From: an uncultured Acholeplasmatales bacterium
Lineage (GTDB): Bacteria; Bacillota_I; Bacilli_A; Acholeplasmatales; Anaeroplasmataceae
Direction: 5' to 3'
Length of the DNA: 64,000 nt
Assembly (NCBI GenBank): GCA_944324705.1
Contig: CALUXI010000008.1
Span: 1-64,000, forward strand
The notes under the pieces were generated by a model. The model saw only the letters and a program-made list of their open reading frames with translations. It was not told the origin of the DNA and made no database searches. This document shows positions 18,892 to 27,518 of this stretch, one piece after another (the first letter of the stretch is position 1; each line of letters opens with the position of its first letter). Position numbers and translations under genes: made by a program.

Positions 18892-20653
18892 CTACATCAC
18901 CTAATATATCTTCTAATTCTGATACTAATTCATGTAATCTATTAATAACTGCCATGAAGGTTTCTCTCTTTGTTAAATCAACCCCTGATTTCTTAACTAA
19001 ATTTAATGGGTAATCAGAACCTCCTGATTTTAATAGATTTAAATATGCATTTAATGCCTCTTTATCTTTATTTTTAACTCTTTGATAAATAGCTTGACTA
19101 GCAGCATAACTTGTAGCATATTGATATACATAAAATGGTGTGTTAAATAAATGAGGAATATAAGCCCAAACATATTCTTTATATGGTTCATTATTTAAAT
19201 CAATATTATAATAATCTAAATATAAATCTTTCATAATTTGACTTAAGGCAGCATATGTAACAGGCTTTCCTTCTTCTACTAATTTATGAGCTTCATATTC
19301 AAAATTAGCAAATAAAGCTTGACGATAAAATGTACTTAAAATATTATCTATTTCTTGTTGTAATAAACAAATCTTAGTATTTCTATCTAAATCTTCACCC
19401 ATTAAATAGTCTAACAATAATGATTCATTAAATGTTGAGGCAATTTCAGCTACAAATATTACATAATTACTTGTTTCATATGGTTGATACTCATTTGAAA
19501 ACATCGTATGAATTGAATGTCCGGCTTCATGAGCTAAGGTGAAAACAGAATCTAAATTACCGGTATGATTTAGCATAATAAATGTTCCTTTTTCATAACT
19601 TCCTGTTGAAAAAGCTCCTGTTCGCTTGCCAGGTTGTGGTAAAACATCTACTCTTCCTTCAGCTAAAACCTCATGCGCTTTATGTTCAAATTCCCCACCA
19701 ATTTTTTTAACTGCATTAAAGAATAATTTCTTTGCTTCATTATAATTATAAGTTTTATCACTTTCAGCAAAATTTAAGAAACGATCATATGTATGTATCT
19801 CTTTTAAATTAAAATATTTTTTTCTTAATTCGTAATATTTCTTTACATCTTTAGTATTTTCTCTTGTTGTGTTTATTAAAGTTAAAAACACTTCTTTATT
19901 AATATTATTAATATCTAAATGACTTTCTAAAATAGAGTTATAGTGCCTTAATTTCATATTTACTAATTCAGACTGCATAATACCATTATAAATACTAGCA
20001 AAAGTAGACTTATGATCTGCATAAAATTTAAATACAGATTCAAACACTTTTCTTCTATCTTCTTGTTTAGGTAATGTTTCTAAATAATTTCTAAAATTAG
20101 CCTCGCTTACAAGTATTTTATCACCATTACTTAAGATAACTTCTCTTTCTCTATTATCAGCAACGGCTAAAATATCATGCATTTGATTAAAGTTTCTTAA
20201 AACTCCACTATATTCCCCTAAAATATTTTCAATTTTAGCTTCTAAAACATGTTGACGAGCTTTAAATAATTTATCAAAGTAATAATGATAGGCAATTAAA
20301 TCTTTATCATTATCTAAAAATTGATTAACTTTATCTTCTCCTAAACTAATTAATTCTGGTTCAGCAAAACTTAAAATACTAAATACATCATTAAATATCT
20401 TATGAGTATTACTATACATTTCTTGATTTTTAATATCTTTACTATCTTTAGAATAGTTTAAATTGGCATAAATGGCTACTTTTTCTAATTTAAGTTCTAA
20501 CTTTTTTTCTTCTTTTAAATATTCTTTAAAATAAGTTTTTTCATTAAGTTTACCTGCTAACTTTTTAATTTCTAAAGCATCAACTACTAAACTATTTAAA
20601 TCTTTATTAAAATCTTCATTTGTTTTATAAATTAATTTATAATTCCAATTCAC
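18884..20653 (-). CDS. pepF: M3 family oligoendopeptidase F
   Basis: Cytoplasmic zinc peptidase that cleaves short peptides. The 589-residue protein has the M3 zinc motif FTLAHEAGHSIHTMF near residues 369-383 (HEAGH) with the downstream Glu in FVAEIASTFNE. There is no signal peptide. It begins with GTG at 20653 after a strong GGAGG with 7-base spacing. It is the first gene of the operon pepF-malQ-ttcA-like-tcdA-unknown-lemA. Its promoter overlaps that of the divergent tmcAL gene. Confidence 0.94.
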   Translation of the reverse strand: MNWNYKLIYKTNEDFNKDLNSLVVDALEIKKLAGKLNEKTYFKEYLKEEKKLELKLEKVAIYANLNYSKDSKDIKNQEMYSNTHKIFNDVFSILSFAEPELISLGEDKVNQFLDNDKDLIAYHYYFDKLFKARQHVLEAKIENILGEYSGVLRNFNQMHDILAVADNREREVILSNGDKILVSEANFRNYLETLPKQEDRRKVFESVFKFYADHKSTFASIYNGIMQSELVNMKLRHYNSILESHLDINNINKEVFLTLINTTRENTKDVKKYYELRKKYFNLKEIHTYDRFLNFAESDKTYNYNEAKKLFFNAVKKIGGEFEHKAHEVLAEGRVDVLPQPGKRTGAFSTGSYEKGTFIMLNHTGNLDSVFTLAHEAGHSIHTMFSNEYQPYETSNYVIFVAEIASTFNESLLLDYLMGEDLDRNTKICLLQQEIDNILSTFYRQALFANFEYEAHKLVEEGKPVTYAALSQIMKDLYLDYYNIDLNNEPYKEYVWAYIPHLFNTPFYVYQYATSYAASQAIYQRVKNKDKEALNAYLNLLKSGGSDYPLNLVKKSGVDLTKRETFMAVINRLHELVSELEDILGDVDA

Positions 20654-20679
20654 AATAAAACCTCCAATAATTTGAGACT

Positions 20680-20708
20680 ATTATAACATTTTTTTATTTA
20701 TATTACAA
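20680..20708 (-). promoter_or_regulatory. Promoter of the pepF operon
   Basis: On the minus strand TTGTAA (20703-20708), 17 bases, TATAAT (20680-20685) preceded by TGT, an extended -10. The leader is about 20 bases. Confidence 0.78.
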
Positions 20709-20725
20709 AACGTATTTGCTATAAT
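20697..20725 (+). promoter_or_regulatory. Promoter of tmcAL
   Basis: TTTATA (20697-20702), 17 bases, TATAAT (20720-20725) with an upstream TGC, an extended -10. Transcription should start near 20732, leaving a leader of only about 10 bases. Its -35 region interlocks with that of the divergent pepF promoter. Confidence 0.7.
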
Positions 20726-20741
20726 GGTCTTGGTGATTGAT

Positions 20742-21791
20742 ATGAATATTGTAGGTACTATTTGTGAATATAATCCTTTTCATAATGGTCATTTATATTT
20801 ATTAAAAAAAATAAAAGAAATAGAAAAACCCGATTTGCTTGTTGTTTGTTTATCTACTTATTTTACTATGCGTGGTGACTTAAGTTTGCATAGTCCTAAA
20901 ACTAAAACAAATTATGCTTTAAATGAAGCTGATCTAGTAATTGGATTACCTAGTGTATTAGCTTGTAATAGTGCTACTTATTTTGCTAATAATGCAGTCA
21001 AAGAATTACATAAAGTAAAGGTAAACAAAATATATTGTGGCAGTGAGGAAGCCAATTTAGAAAAATTAAAATCTTTAAATATTGAAAAATTAGATAAGAA
21101 AAATAAATCATATAAAAAAGCTACTCAGGATATTTTAAACATTAAATCTAACGACATATTGGCATACTCGTACTACAATGCCATTGAAAATAATGGCTAT
21201 AATATTGAACTAAATTTAATAAAACGTATCGGCGATATGCATAATACCTTAGAACCTAAGGATGACTACTATACATCTAGTACTGCTATTAGAAATAATC
21301 ATCAATTATTTACTAAATATACACCAAATTATGTAACTAAAGATAATTTGTTAGATTATGAAAAATTATTTCCCTATTTCAAATTTAATATGTTAAATAA
21401 TAGTTTTAATAATTTAAGTTTTATTTCTGATGGTATTGATAAACATATAAAAAACAAAATATTAGCTAGTAATAGTTTTAAAGAATTATTAGAAAAAACT
21501 ACTAATTCTTATTTCACAACTACTAAAATTAAACGTGCAATCTTCTATTTATTATTTAATATTTATAAATATGATAATGATTATCCTTACCTTAAGGTCT
21601 TAGGTTTTAATAATAAAGGTAAAGATTATTTAAATTTCATAAAAAAAGACCTTGATATTATAACTAATAATAAAGAAGGTATTTGTGATATTTTAGATTA
21701 TGAAATTAAAATTGCTACTATCTTAGATTTTATATTTAATACAAATTTAAAAAAAGAGGAACTAAGTCCTCCTATCATTAAAGATTGCTAG
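20742..21791 (+). CDS. tmcAL: tRNA(Met) cytidine acetate ligase (YlbM family)
   Basis: Uses ATP and acetate to make N4-acetylcytidine at the wobble base of elongator tRNA-Met. The 349-residue protein has the nucleotidyltransferase signature GTICEYNPFHNGHLYLL near residues 4-20, then the family-typical STYFTMRGDLSL and SNDILAYSYYNAI. The late motif YYTSSTAIRNN also fits TmcAL. I start at the ATG at 20742 (MNIVG), which follows GGTGATTGAT; the upstream ATG frame runs through that site. It is one of only three plus-strand genes and stands alone, divergent from pepF and convergent with the MATE gene. Confidence 0.88.
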   Translation: MNIVGTICEYNPFHNGHLYLLKKIKEIEKPDLLVVCLSTYFTMRGDLSLHSPKTKTNYALNEADLVIGLPSVLACNSATYFANNAVKELHKVKVNKIYCGSEEANLEKLKSLNIEKLDKKNKSYKKATQDILNIKSNDILAYSYYNAIENNGYNIELNLIKRIGDMHNTLEPKDDYYTSSTAIRNNHQLFTKYTPNYVTKDNLLDYEKLFPYFKFNMLNNSFNNLSFISDGIDKHIKNKILASNSFKELLEKTTNSYFTTTKIKRAIFYLLFNIYKYDNDYPYLKVLGFNNKGKDYLNFIKKDLDIITNNKEGICDILDYEIKIATILDFIFNTNLKKEELSPPIIKDC

Positions 21792-21808
21792 TCAATCTTT
21801 TTTATTTT
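21780..21808 (+). terminator. Terminator of tmcAL
   Basis: AAAGATTG / CAATCTTT stem (8 bases, 5-base loop) followed by TTTATTTTAT. The stem contains the tmcAL stop codon. The T-run lies over the end of the convergent MATE gene. Confidence 0.8.
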
Positions 21809-23259
21809 ATATCAAGTTCACTAACTTCTGGTTCTGGATCAGATAAATGCATATCTCTAAATCCATGATTCCGCAAACCAATAAAGAAAATGACAAAGAA
21901 AATAATTGATAAAATAAGAATTGTAATATTAGAAATACCCATTGCAATACCTGCTACTGTAGGGCCAGAAATTTGAGGGAAAGCATAATGCATAACAACG
22001 ATACTTAAAAGTCTAACCCCAATTCTTGAAAAATTCAAAATAGTAGCCAAGAAAGTTTTACCAAAACCATAAAGTAAACCAAGAACAGCTGAACATAAAC
22101 CTAGAGCTGGAATAGATAATGAGTCAAATACATAAATTTCTTTAATCATATTACTGTAATAAGCACCCTTATCCTTATCTGTATTAAATAAATTGACTAA
22201 AGAATCTATTAATACATATCTTGTTAAAACATATCCTACAGCTGATATAATAATTGCAACTATTAAAAGTCTAACAAATACTCTAATTGGTCTTTTTAAA
22301 TTATGATTACCTAGATTTTGACTAACTATGGAAGATTCACTTTCTTCAAATGTTGAAGTCATACCTGTAACGAGACCAGAAATATTATTACTAATACCTA
22401 GAGCCCCTACAATCAATCCATCTGTTGTTGAGTTATAAAAACCACCAGCTAAGCCATTTACTGAAACTTTACCTAAGTTCATAACAAATTTACCAAAAAA
22501 CATTGGAATTGCTAATTTAAATGTATCAACAACAAATATCTTACGTGGTCTTAAATCACTAAGTTTTATTCTTAAAATATTATTCTTTCTAAACATTAAA
22601 ATAAGACCAATAACAGATAAAATACATTGACTAATTATAGTAGCAACTTCAATCCAAGTTATATCTTCAATTTTAAATACATAAACAAATAATGCTGTTA
22701 AACCTATTTTAATGCCTAAAATCATTAAATTTAAATATAATATTAATTTAGAATTACCTTTAGCTTTTTCAAGGCCTATAAAAACACTATTGATTGTCAC
22801 AAAAACAAGTTCACATAGTTGCAATTGAAAATAGCGAAGACCTAAGGAAATAGCTGAATCAGATAACTGACAAATTATCATAATTGGCTTGGCAAGTGGT
22901 AAAAAAATCAAGATTATTACTATACTTAAAATTAAGGCTAAAGCTAATAAATTTCCACTAGCATGTCTTGCATCTTTAACATAACCCGCCCCATAATATC
23001 TAGCAACTAAAACGCCACCACCAGAGGCTAAACCACCACCAAAGGCACTAAACATATTTTTAATTTGCGCTGTTGAACCAACTGCATTACTAGCTTCGGC
23101 TGATATACCTGCCGTAATCATTTGATCTACTATAGTTGATAAAGAATTTATAAATTGATAAAGAGCTATTGGAAAACAAATTATAATTATTGTCTTCCAT
23201 AAATCACCACTTAATATTAACTTTCTTCTTTCAATTTGTTTTTGTAATTTATTATTCAT
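21802..23259 (-). CDS. MATE family efflux transporter
   Basis: A 485-residue polytopic membrane protein with about 12 hydrophobic helices in two similar halves. The first is introduced by WKTIIIICFPIALYQFINSL and followed by the family-typical STIVDQMITAG. AFGGGLASGGGVLVARYYGAG occurs near residues 74-94 and the second-half equivalent near residue 260. MATE proteins export cationic compounds or drugs using Na+ or H+. Substrate cannot be read. It is monocistronic, with its own promoter and the gpmI terminator upstream. Confidence 0.88.
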   Translation of the reverse strand: MNNKLQKQIERRKLILSGDLWKTIIIICFPIALYQFINSLSTIVDQMITAGISAEASNAVGSTAQIKNMFSAFGGGLASGGGVLVARYYGAGYVKDARHASGNLLALALILSIVIILIFLPLAKPIMIICQLSDSAISLGLRYFQLQLCELVFVTINSVFIGLEKAKGNSKLILYLNLMILGIKIGLTALFVYVFKIEDITWIEVATIISQCILSVIGLILMFRKNNILRIKLSDLRPRKIFVVDTFKLAIPMFFGKFVMNLGKVSVNGLAGGFYNSTTDGLIVGALGISNNISGLVTGMTSTFEESESSIVSQNLGNHNLKRPIRVFVRLLIVAIIISAVGYVLTRYVLIDSLVNLFNTDKDKGAYYSNMIKEIYVFDSLSIPALGLCSAVLGLLYGFGKTFLATILNFSRIGVRLLSIVVMHYAFPQISGPTVAGIAMGISNITILILSIIFFVIFFIGLRNHGFRDMHLSDPEPEVSELDIK

Positions 23260-23277
23260 CTAAATTCACCATGTTAT

Positions 23278-23283
23278 ATTATA
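23278..23283 (-). promoter_or_regulatory. -10 element of the MATE gene
   Basis: TATAAT on the minus strand, 18 bases before the start codon. The leader would be about 12 bases, and the -35 match is poor (CTTTTA region). The ribosome binding site GGTGA follows directly. Confidence 0.5.
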
Positions 23284-23365
23284 GTATTTTTTTCAATATA
23301 TAAAAGGAAAAATTTACACAATAATATAAAACTAGTAAAAAGATTTTATTATCAAACTATAGCAT

Positions 23366-23392
23366 AAAAAAAGACAAGCCATTTTGCTTGTC
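23366..23392 (-). terminator. Terminator of gpmI
   Basis: GACAAGC / GCTTGTC stem with a 6-base loop, followed by seven T on the minus strand, 12 bases after the gpmI stop. Confidence 0.9.
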
Positions 23393-23404
23393 CATTAATC
23401 ATAA

Positions 23405-24976
23405 CTATTTTTCTTCTCTTGTGATAGAAAAAGGATCTTGAGCTTGTTCTTCAGCAGGAACAATTAAAGATTTTGAAGTCATATCTTCTGGAATTGGTAA
23501 ACCCATTAATTCTAAAATTGTTGGAGCTAAGTCTGATAAAATACCATTTCTAATATGTAAACTTTCATCAGTCAAAATTAATGGTACTTGATTTGTAGTA
23601 TGAGCAGTATATGGTTTTCCTTCACCATCAAGCTCACATTCAGCATTACCATGATCAGCTGTAATTAATGCTACACCACCAACTTCTTCTAAAACTTTAA
23701 CTACTCGACCAACACATTCATCAACAGTTTCAACTGCCTTAATAGCGGCTGGAATTACACCTGTATGACCTACCATATCACAGTTAGCATAATTTAAAAT
23801 AATACAATCATATTTGCCACTTCTAATAGCTTCTTCTACTTTATCTGTTACTTCAAAAGCAGACATTTCTGGTTTTAAATCATATGTAGCAACTTTAGGT
23901 GAATCAACTAAGATACGATCTTCACCTTCAACAACTTTATCAACACCACCATCAAAGAAGAATGTTACGTGAGCATATTTTTCTGTTTCAGCAATACGTA
24001 ATTGTGTCTTTTTATTTTCAGCAATTACATCACCTAAAATATGATTTAATTCTTGTAAACCAAATGCTAATTTACCTTTAACTTGATCAGCATATTTCAT
24101 CATACAAACAAATGTTAAATCCTTAGGACCACCTACTGTATTTAAACGATATGGTTTATCAGGATTATAAACAATTCCACTTGGATTAGTTAAAGCAGTT
24201 GAAATTTCAATTGCACGATCAGGGCGGAAGTTAGCAAATACAACACTATCACCATCACCAATCATACCTTCTTCATCAACAATAAATGGAACTACAAATT
24301 CATCTGTTACCCCTTTATCATATGATTCTTCTAATGCTTTAAATGGATCATCATAATGTGGACCTATATTTTTAACCATAGCTTCATAAGCTTTTTCTAA
24401 ACGATCATAATTCTTATCACGATCCATACCATAATATCTACCACCTACAGTAGCAAGTTTAACTTTTCCGTCATTTAAGACCTTCATTAAATAGCTTTGA
24501 GCTGAAGTAGGAGGTACATCTCTACCATCTAAGAAAGCATGATAGTAAACATCTTTAATACCTTTTTCATGGGCTAAATTAGCAATAGCAATTATATGAC
24601 TAGTATGAGAATGAACACCACCATCAGAACATAAACCTAGAATATGGAATTTCTTACCTGTTTGTAAAGCTTTATCAATTGCTTCATTAATAGCTTCATT
24701 GTTAGCAAATTCACCAGTTTTAATAGCATTATTAATTCTTGATAAACTTTGCCATACAATTCTACCTGCACCAATATTCATGTGCCCTACTTCTGAATTA
24801 CCCATTTGACCTTCAGGTAATCCAACAGCTTCACCAGATGCATCTAAATGTGCAGTAGGATATTTTAAAATTAAATTATCTAAGTTTGGCTTATTTGCTT
24901 GACAAATAGCATTGCCAGCAGACTTTGGAGCTAAACCAAATCCATCCATTATAATTAACATTACTGGTCTTTTCAT
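23405..24976 (-). CDS. gpmI: 2,3-bisphosphoglycerate-independent phosphoglycerate mutase
   Basis: Interconverts 3- and 2-phosphoglycerate using Mn2+ and a phospho-serine intermediate. The 523-residue protein shows the metal-binding IIMDGFGLAP at the N-terminus, the catalytic Ser in GNSEVGHMNIGAGR near residue 61, FLDGRDVPPTSA near residue 148, and the C-terminal metal site ALITADHGNAE near residue 445. Length is normal. It is preceded by GAGGTG and followed by a strong terminator. The gene seems monocistronic or follows the toroid-protein gene, 36 bases upstream. The usual gapA-pgk-tpiA-gpmI-eno cluster is not present here. Confidence 0.97.
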   Translation of the reverse strand: MKRPVMLIIMDGFGLAPKSAGNAICQANKPNLDNLILKYPTAHLDASGEAVGLPEGQMGNSEVGHMNIGAGRIVWQSLSRINNAIKTGEFANNEAINEAIDKALQTGKKFHILGLCSDGGVHSHTSHIIAIANLAHEKGIKDVYYHAFLDGRDVPPTSAQSYLMKVLNDGKVKLATVGGRYYGMDRDKNYDRLEKAYEAMVKNIGPHYDDPFKALEESYDKGVTDEFVVPFIVDEEGMIGDGDSVVFANFRPDRAIEISTALTNPSGIVYNPDKPYRLNTVGGPKDLTFVCMMKYADQVKGKLAFGLQELNHILGDVIAENKKTQLRIAETEKYAHVTFFFDGGVDKVVEGEDRILVDSPKVATYDLKPEMSAFEVTDKVEEAIRSGKYDCIILNYANCDMVGHTGVIPAAIKAVETVDECVGRVVKVLEEVGGVALITADHGNAECELDGEGKPYTAHTTNQVPLILTDESLHIRNGILSDLAPTILELMGLPIPEDMTSKSLIVPAEEQAQDPFSITREEK

Positions 24977-25012
24977 TTTTTTTACACCTCAAGTATTATT
25001 TTACTATATTTT

Positions 25013-25855
25013 TTAATTTGTTTCTACAAAATTGTACTTCTTTAAATAATAATAATTAATTACACTTTGTCTAAATGTCCATTTTATTTGAGCTATATCC
25101 CCTTCAGGATATTTATTTTGCCAATTTTTATTATAATCCCAAAGACCATTATTATTTATTGTATTGACTAAATTATTTAAAGCTCTTTCTTTTAAACTAT
25201 TATCTATTTCGATATAATTAGCTAATTCTAAACAATTTAAAATATTTATTTTACTATTATCTATCTTTAGTTCGTTCTTAATACCGGCTTTATTTAAACC
25301 CTTCATTAAAATTGCTTTAAAAATAATACTATCTTCATCTTCTTTAAATTCAGCAATTAAACTAATATTTTTATTATATAAATCTAAAGCCAACTTATAA
25401 TAAGGATTTTTACTATCATTTAACAATAAACTTAAGCCAATAATACCTATCGTTAAACCTATGTTCTTAATGCTAGGATAATTAAATAAATTACTATGAG
25501 CAAACTTATTATTTTCAGGCTCAGCTATTAAATACATACCATCTTCTTGATATGCTTTATGAAATAAGTATGTAAAAGCTCTCTTTACTATTAATTCTCT
25601 ATTCTTATTATCTTCACTAAATAAATAAATTAGTTTTAAAGCATAATAAGTTGTGAAAGCTGTTGAATTAGTATTATAGTTATCAATATATAAGCCATGA
25701 CCAAAACCACCATTACTATTTTGGTATAAAGTAATAGCATCTAAGAAAAACTCTGTATCGCCTAATATGTAATTTAATATTGCTACATCAATATCTTGCG
25801 CCTTATTATATAGTTGTGTTTCTAAATCATTAGCTAAATTTAAACTTAAATTCAT
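25013..25855 (-). CDS. Alpha/alpha-toroid (terpene cyclase/prenyltransferase-like) protein
   Basis: A 280-residue protein of unknown role. It carries a QNSNGGFGHGL repeat motif near residue 44, which resembles the QxxxGG(F/W) repeats of squalene cyclase and prenyltransferase toroids. A later NNNGLWDYNKNWQNKYPEGD segment may be a second repeat. Otherwise it is helical and soluble. It lacks the DxDD or DDTA catalytic motifs of class II terpene cyclases, and no other isoprenoid gene is nearby. Similar stand-alone proteins are known in Bacillota without function. The start follows GAGGGACAAAG. It diverges from the plus-strand orphan and precedes gpmI. Confidence 0.5.
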   Translation of the reverse strand: MNLSLNLANDLETQLYNKAQDIDVAILNYILGDTEFFLDAITLYQNSNGGFGHGLYIDNYNTNSTAFTTYYALKLIYLFSEDNKNRELIVKRAFTYLFHKAYQEDGMYLIAEPENNKFAHSNLFNYPSIKNIGLTIGIIGLSLLLNDSKNPYYKLALDLYNKNISLIAEFKEDEDSIIFKAILMKGLNKAGIKNELKIDNSKINILNCLELANYIEIDNSLKERALNNLVNTINNNGLWDYNKNWQNKYPEGDIAQIKWTFRQSVINYYYLKKYNFVETN

Positions 25856-25868
25856 CTTTGTCCCTCAC

Positions 25869-25897
25869 TTGCAAATATTTCTATTTTTGCATATAAT
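25869..25897 (+). promoter_or_regulatory. Promoter of the plus-strand orphan gene
   Basis: TTGCAA (25869-25874), 17-base spacer, TATAAT (25892-25897). The predicted start near 25904 gives a leader of about 10 bases before the ATG at 25914, as in tmcAL. Confidence 0.78.
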
Positions 25898-25913
25898 TTT
25901 TATTGGTGATAAT

Positions 25914-26627
25914 ATGATTTCTCCTTTATTTTTAACAAATTATTTTAAAGATATAACAAATCAAATACCTAATAAATATTTTCTAAATATTCCTTTAAAA
26001 GATTATGAGATATTTACTATTAATGTCTATTTTTATAATAACTATTATAATTTATTTTCTCGTAAAAATGATTTAAACATATTTGATAATCTAAATAGTA
26101 ACATTTTAGACAATTTAAAATATTATATTAAACTGATTAAAAATGATAACTATAATAAGGAAAGTATCATATTAGCTTACGCTTATATTGCCTATTTATG
26201 TTTAATTAAAAGTAATATAAATCTTAATGATTTAGAAAACTATTATTTACTAAATAACAAAATAACTAAAATAAAATATAACTATTCCTACTATGATTTA
26301 AGACTACCTTACTACATAGTTTTAGATAAAATATCTAGACATATTTTAAACTACCCTGACATAAAAAATTATTTAAAAAAGGCTAGTTATAATTGTTATA
26401 AATATTATGCTTACATATTTAAATTAAATAAATTAAAAGTTATTAATCTAAAAATATTAAGTGAAATATATCATAAAAACTATTTACCAAAAAGCAATAA
26501 ATTTATAAATTTAGATAAAGAATATAATGATATTATATTTTTAGCCATTAAAATCATTAATAGCTTTAATGATTTGCTATATTTTAATAAAGAAAAAACA
26601 TTAATTGAATTAATCAATAACTTTTAA
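25914..26627 (+). CDS. Orphan protein, possibly a degenerate zinc-phospholipase-C-like protein
   Basis: A 237-residue protein rich in Tyr, Asn, Ile and Lys, without signal peptide or clear membrane helix. I do not recognise it with certainty. Its layout (N-terminal helix, central AYAYIAYLCLIKS helix, and a late FINLDKEYND segment) loosely follows the zinc-dependent phospholipase C-like family of Bacillota. The His/Asp zinc ligands expected in the central helix are absent. The start ATG at 25914 follows GGTGATAAT; upstream codons in frame lie across the promoter. It is monocistronic on the plus strand, and its last 18 bases overlap the convergent yqeK-rsfS gene. Confidence 0.55.
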   Translation: MISPLFLTNYFKDITNQIPNKYFLNIPLKDYEIFTINVYFYNNYYNLFSRKNDLNIFDNLNSNILDNLKYYIKLIKNDNYNKESIILAYAYIAYLCLIKSNINLNDLENYYLLNNKITKIKYNYSYYDLRLPYYIVLDKISRHILNYPDIKNYLKKASYNCYKYYAYIFKLNKLKVINLKILSEIYHKNYLPKSNKFINLDKEYNDIIFLAIKIINSFNDLLYFNKEKTLIELINNF

Positions 26628-27518
26628 ATGAGAATATAATTTATCTATTTCCATTCTTTCTCTTTCTTCACTAGTAAAAATTGATAAAATAACTGAGTTT
26701 AAATCAACTAAATACCAATTACTACCTTCGCCTTCCGTACTTCTTATTTTATAAGGTGTATTTTCCATATATTCTTCTAAATAACTAGTTACAGCCTCAC
26801 TTTGTCTTACTGCATTAATAGAGGCTATAACTATGTAGTCATAAAAAGGTGAAACTTCTTTTGTTTCATATATTTTTATATCAGTAGCTCTTACTTTATT
26901 AAGAGCTTCTTTTACTATATCTAATAATTCCACTTGCATTTTCTCCTTATAAGTATTTAATACAGCTAATTGATAAGGATGGGGTATTAAACCCTCCTTT
27001 TTAATTAAATTTATAGTATTTAAAGTAGACATATAAATTGCTGTATAGAATAAACCTCGTTTTACTAAATCCCTACATTTTAAACAATCTTCATATTTTC
27101 TTGTTTCTTCAATATAATCACTTATTAATATTATTTCCCCAAGTTTAGTCATCAGAACCTTACCAAAAGTATGGTATTTAATAGCCTCACTAATTTCTAA
27201 GTCATTACCTATTAAATTAAGATAAGCGTGACTTGAAGCATAAGCATGATATAAAATAGGGCATTCTTCACATTCTCTAATTTCTGTATCAGCTAATAAT
27301 TTTGCCATCTCTTCTTTTTCTTCATACCTATAATAATCATGCATCAAGCCTGCTAAATAAGCTTTATCTTCATCTATGTCATATTTAATAGCTAATTCTT
27401 TAGCGCATTTTGCTACCCCTAAAATATGTTTATAACGGTTTTCATGACTAGTATTTAAATATTTAGTTTCTAATAAATTAACAGCTTTATTAATTTGTTC
27501 ACTTAAGGAAATTGTCAT
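26610..27518 (-). CDS. yqeK-rsfS: YqeK (HD-domain Ap4A hydrolase) fused to RsfS ribosomal silencing factor
   Basis: A 302-residue two-domain protein. Residues 1-190 match YqeK: RYKHILGV with its His (31), the metal pair H60-D61 in GLMHDYYRY, His91 and His97, and the later Asp in ILISDYIEE. This family splits diadenosine tetraphosphate. Residues 196-302 match RsfS/YqeL: FYDYIVIASINAVRQSEAV, then SNWYLVDLNSVILSIF and ERERMEIDKLYSHL. RsfS binds uL14 and blocks subunit joining. In Bacillus these are adjacent separate genes; here they form one open frame with no internal stop. TAGGAGT precedes the ATG. It overlaps yqeH by 20 bases. Confidence 0.88.
   Translation of the reverse strand: MTISLSEQINKAVNLLETKYLNTSHENRYKHILGVAKCAKELAIKYDIDEDKAYLAGLMHDYYRYEEKEEMAKLLADTEIRECEECPILYHAYASSHAYLNLIGNDLEISEAIKYHTFGKVLMTKLGEIILISDYIEETRKYEDCLKCRDLVKRGLFYTAIYMSTLNTINLIKKEGLIPHPYQLAVLNTYKEKMQVELLDIVKEALNKVRATDIKIYETKEVSPFYDYIVIASINAVRQSEAVTSYLEEYMENTPYKIRSTEGEGSNWYLVDLNSVILSIFTSEERERMEIDKLYSHLKVID

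Noticed and set aside
20703-20720. cre-like site in the pepF-tmcAL intergenic region (ACAAAACGTATTTG)
   Set aside because: Only the AAAACG core fits; four or more consensus positions fail.
23899-24081. 60-residue plus-strand frame within gpmI
   Set aside because: Low-complexity His/Gln-rich shadow of the antisense coding strand.
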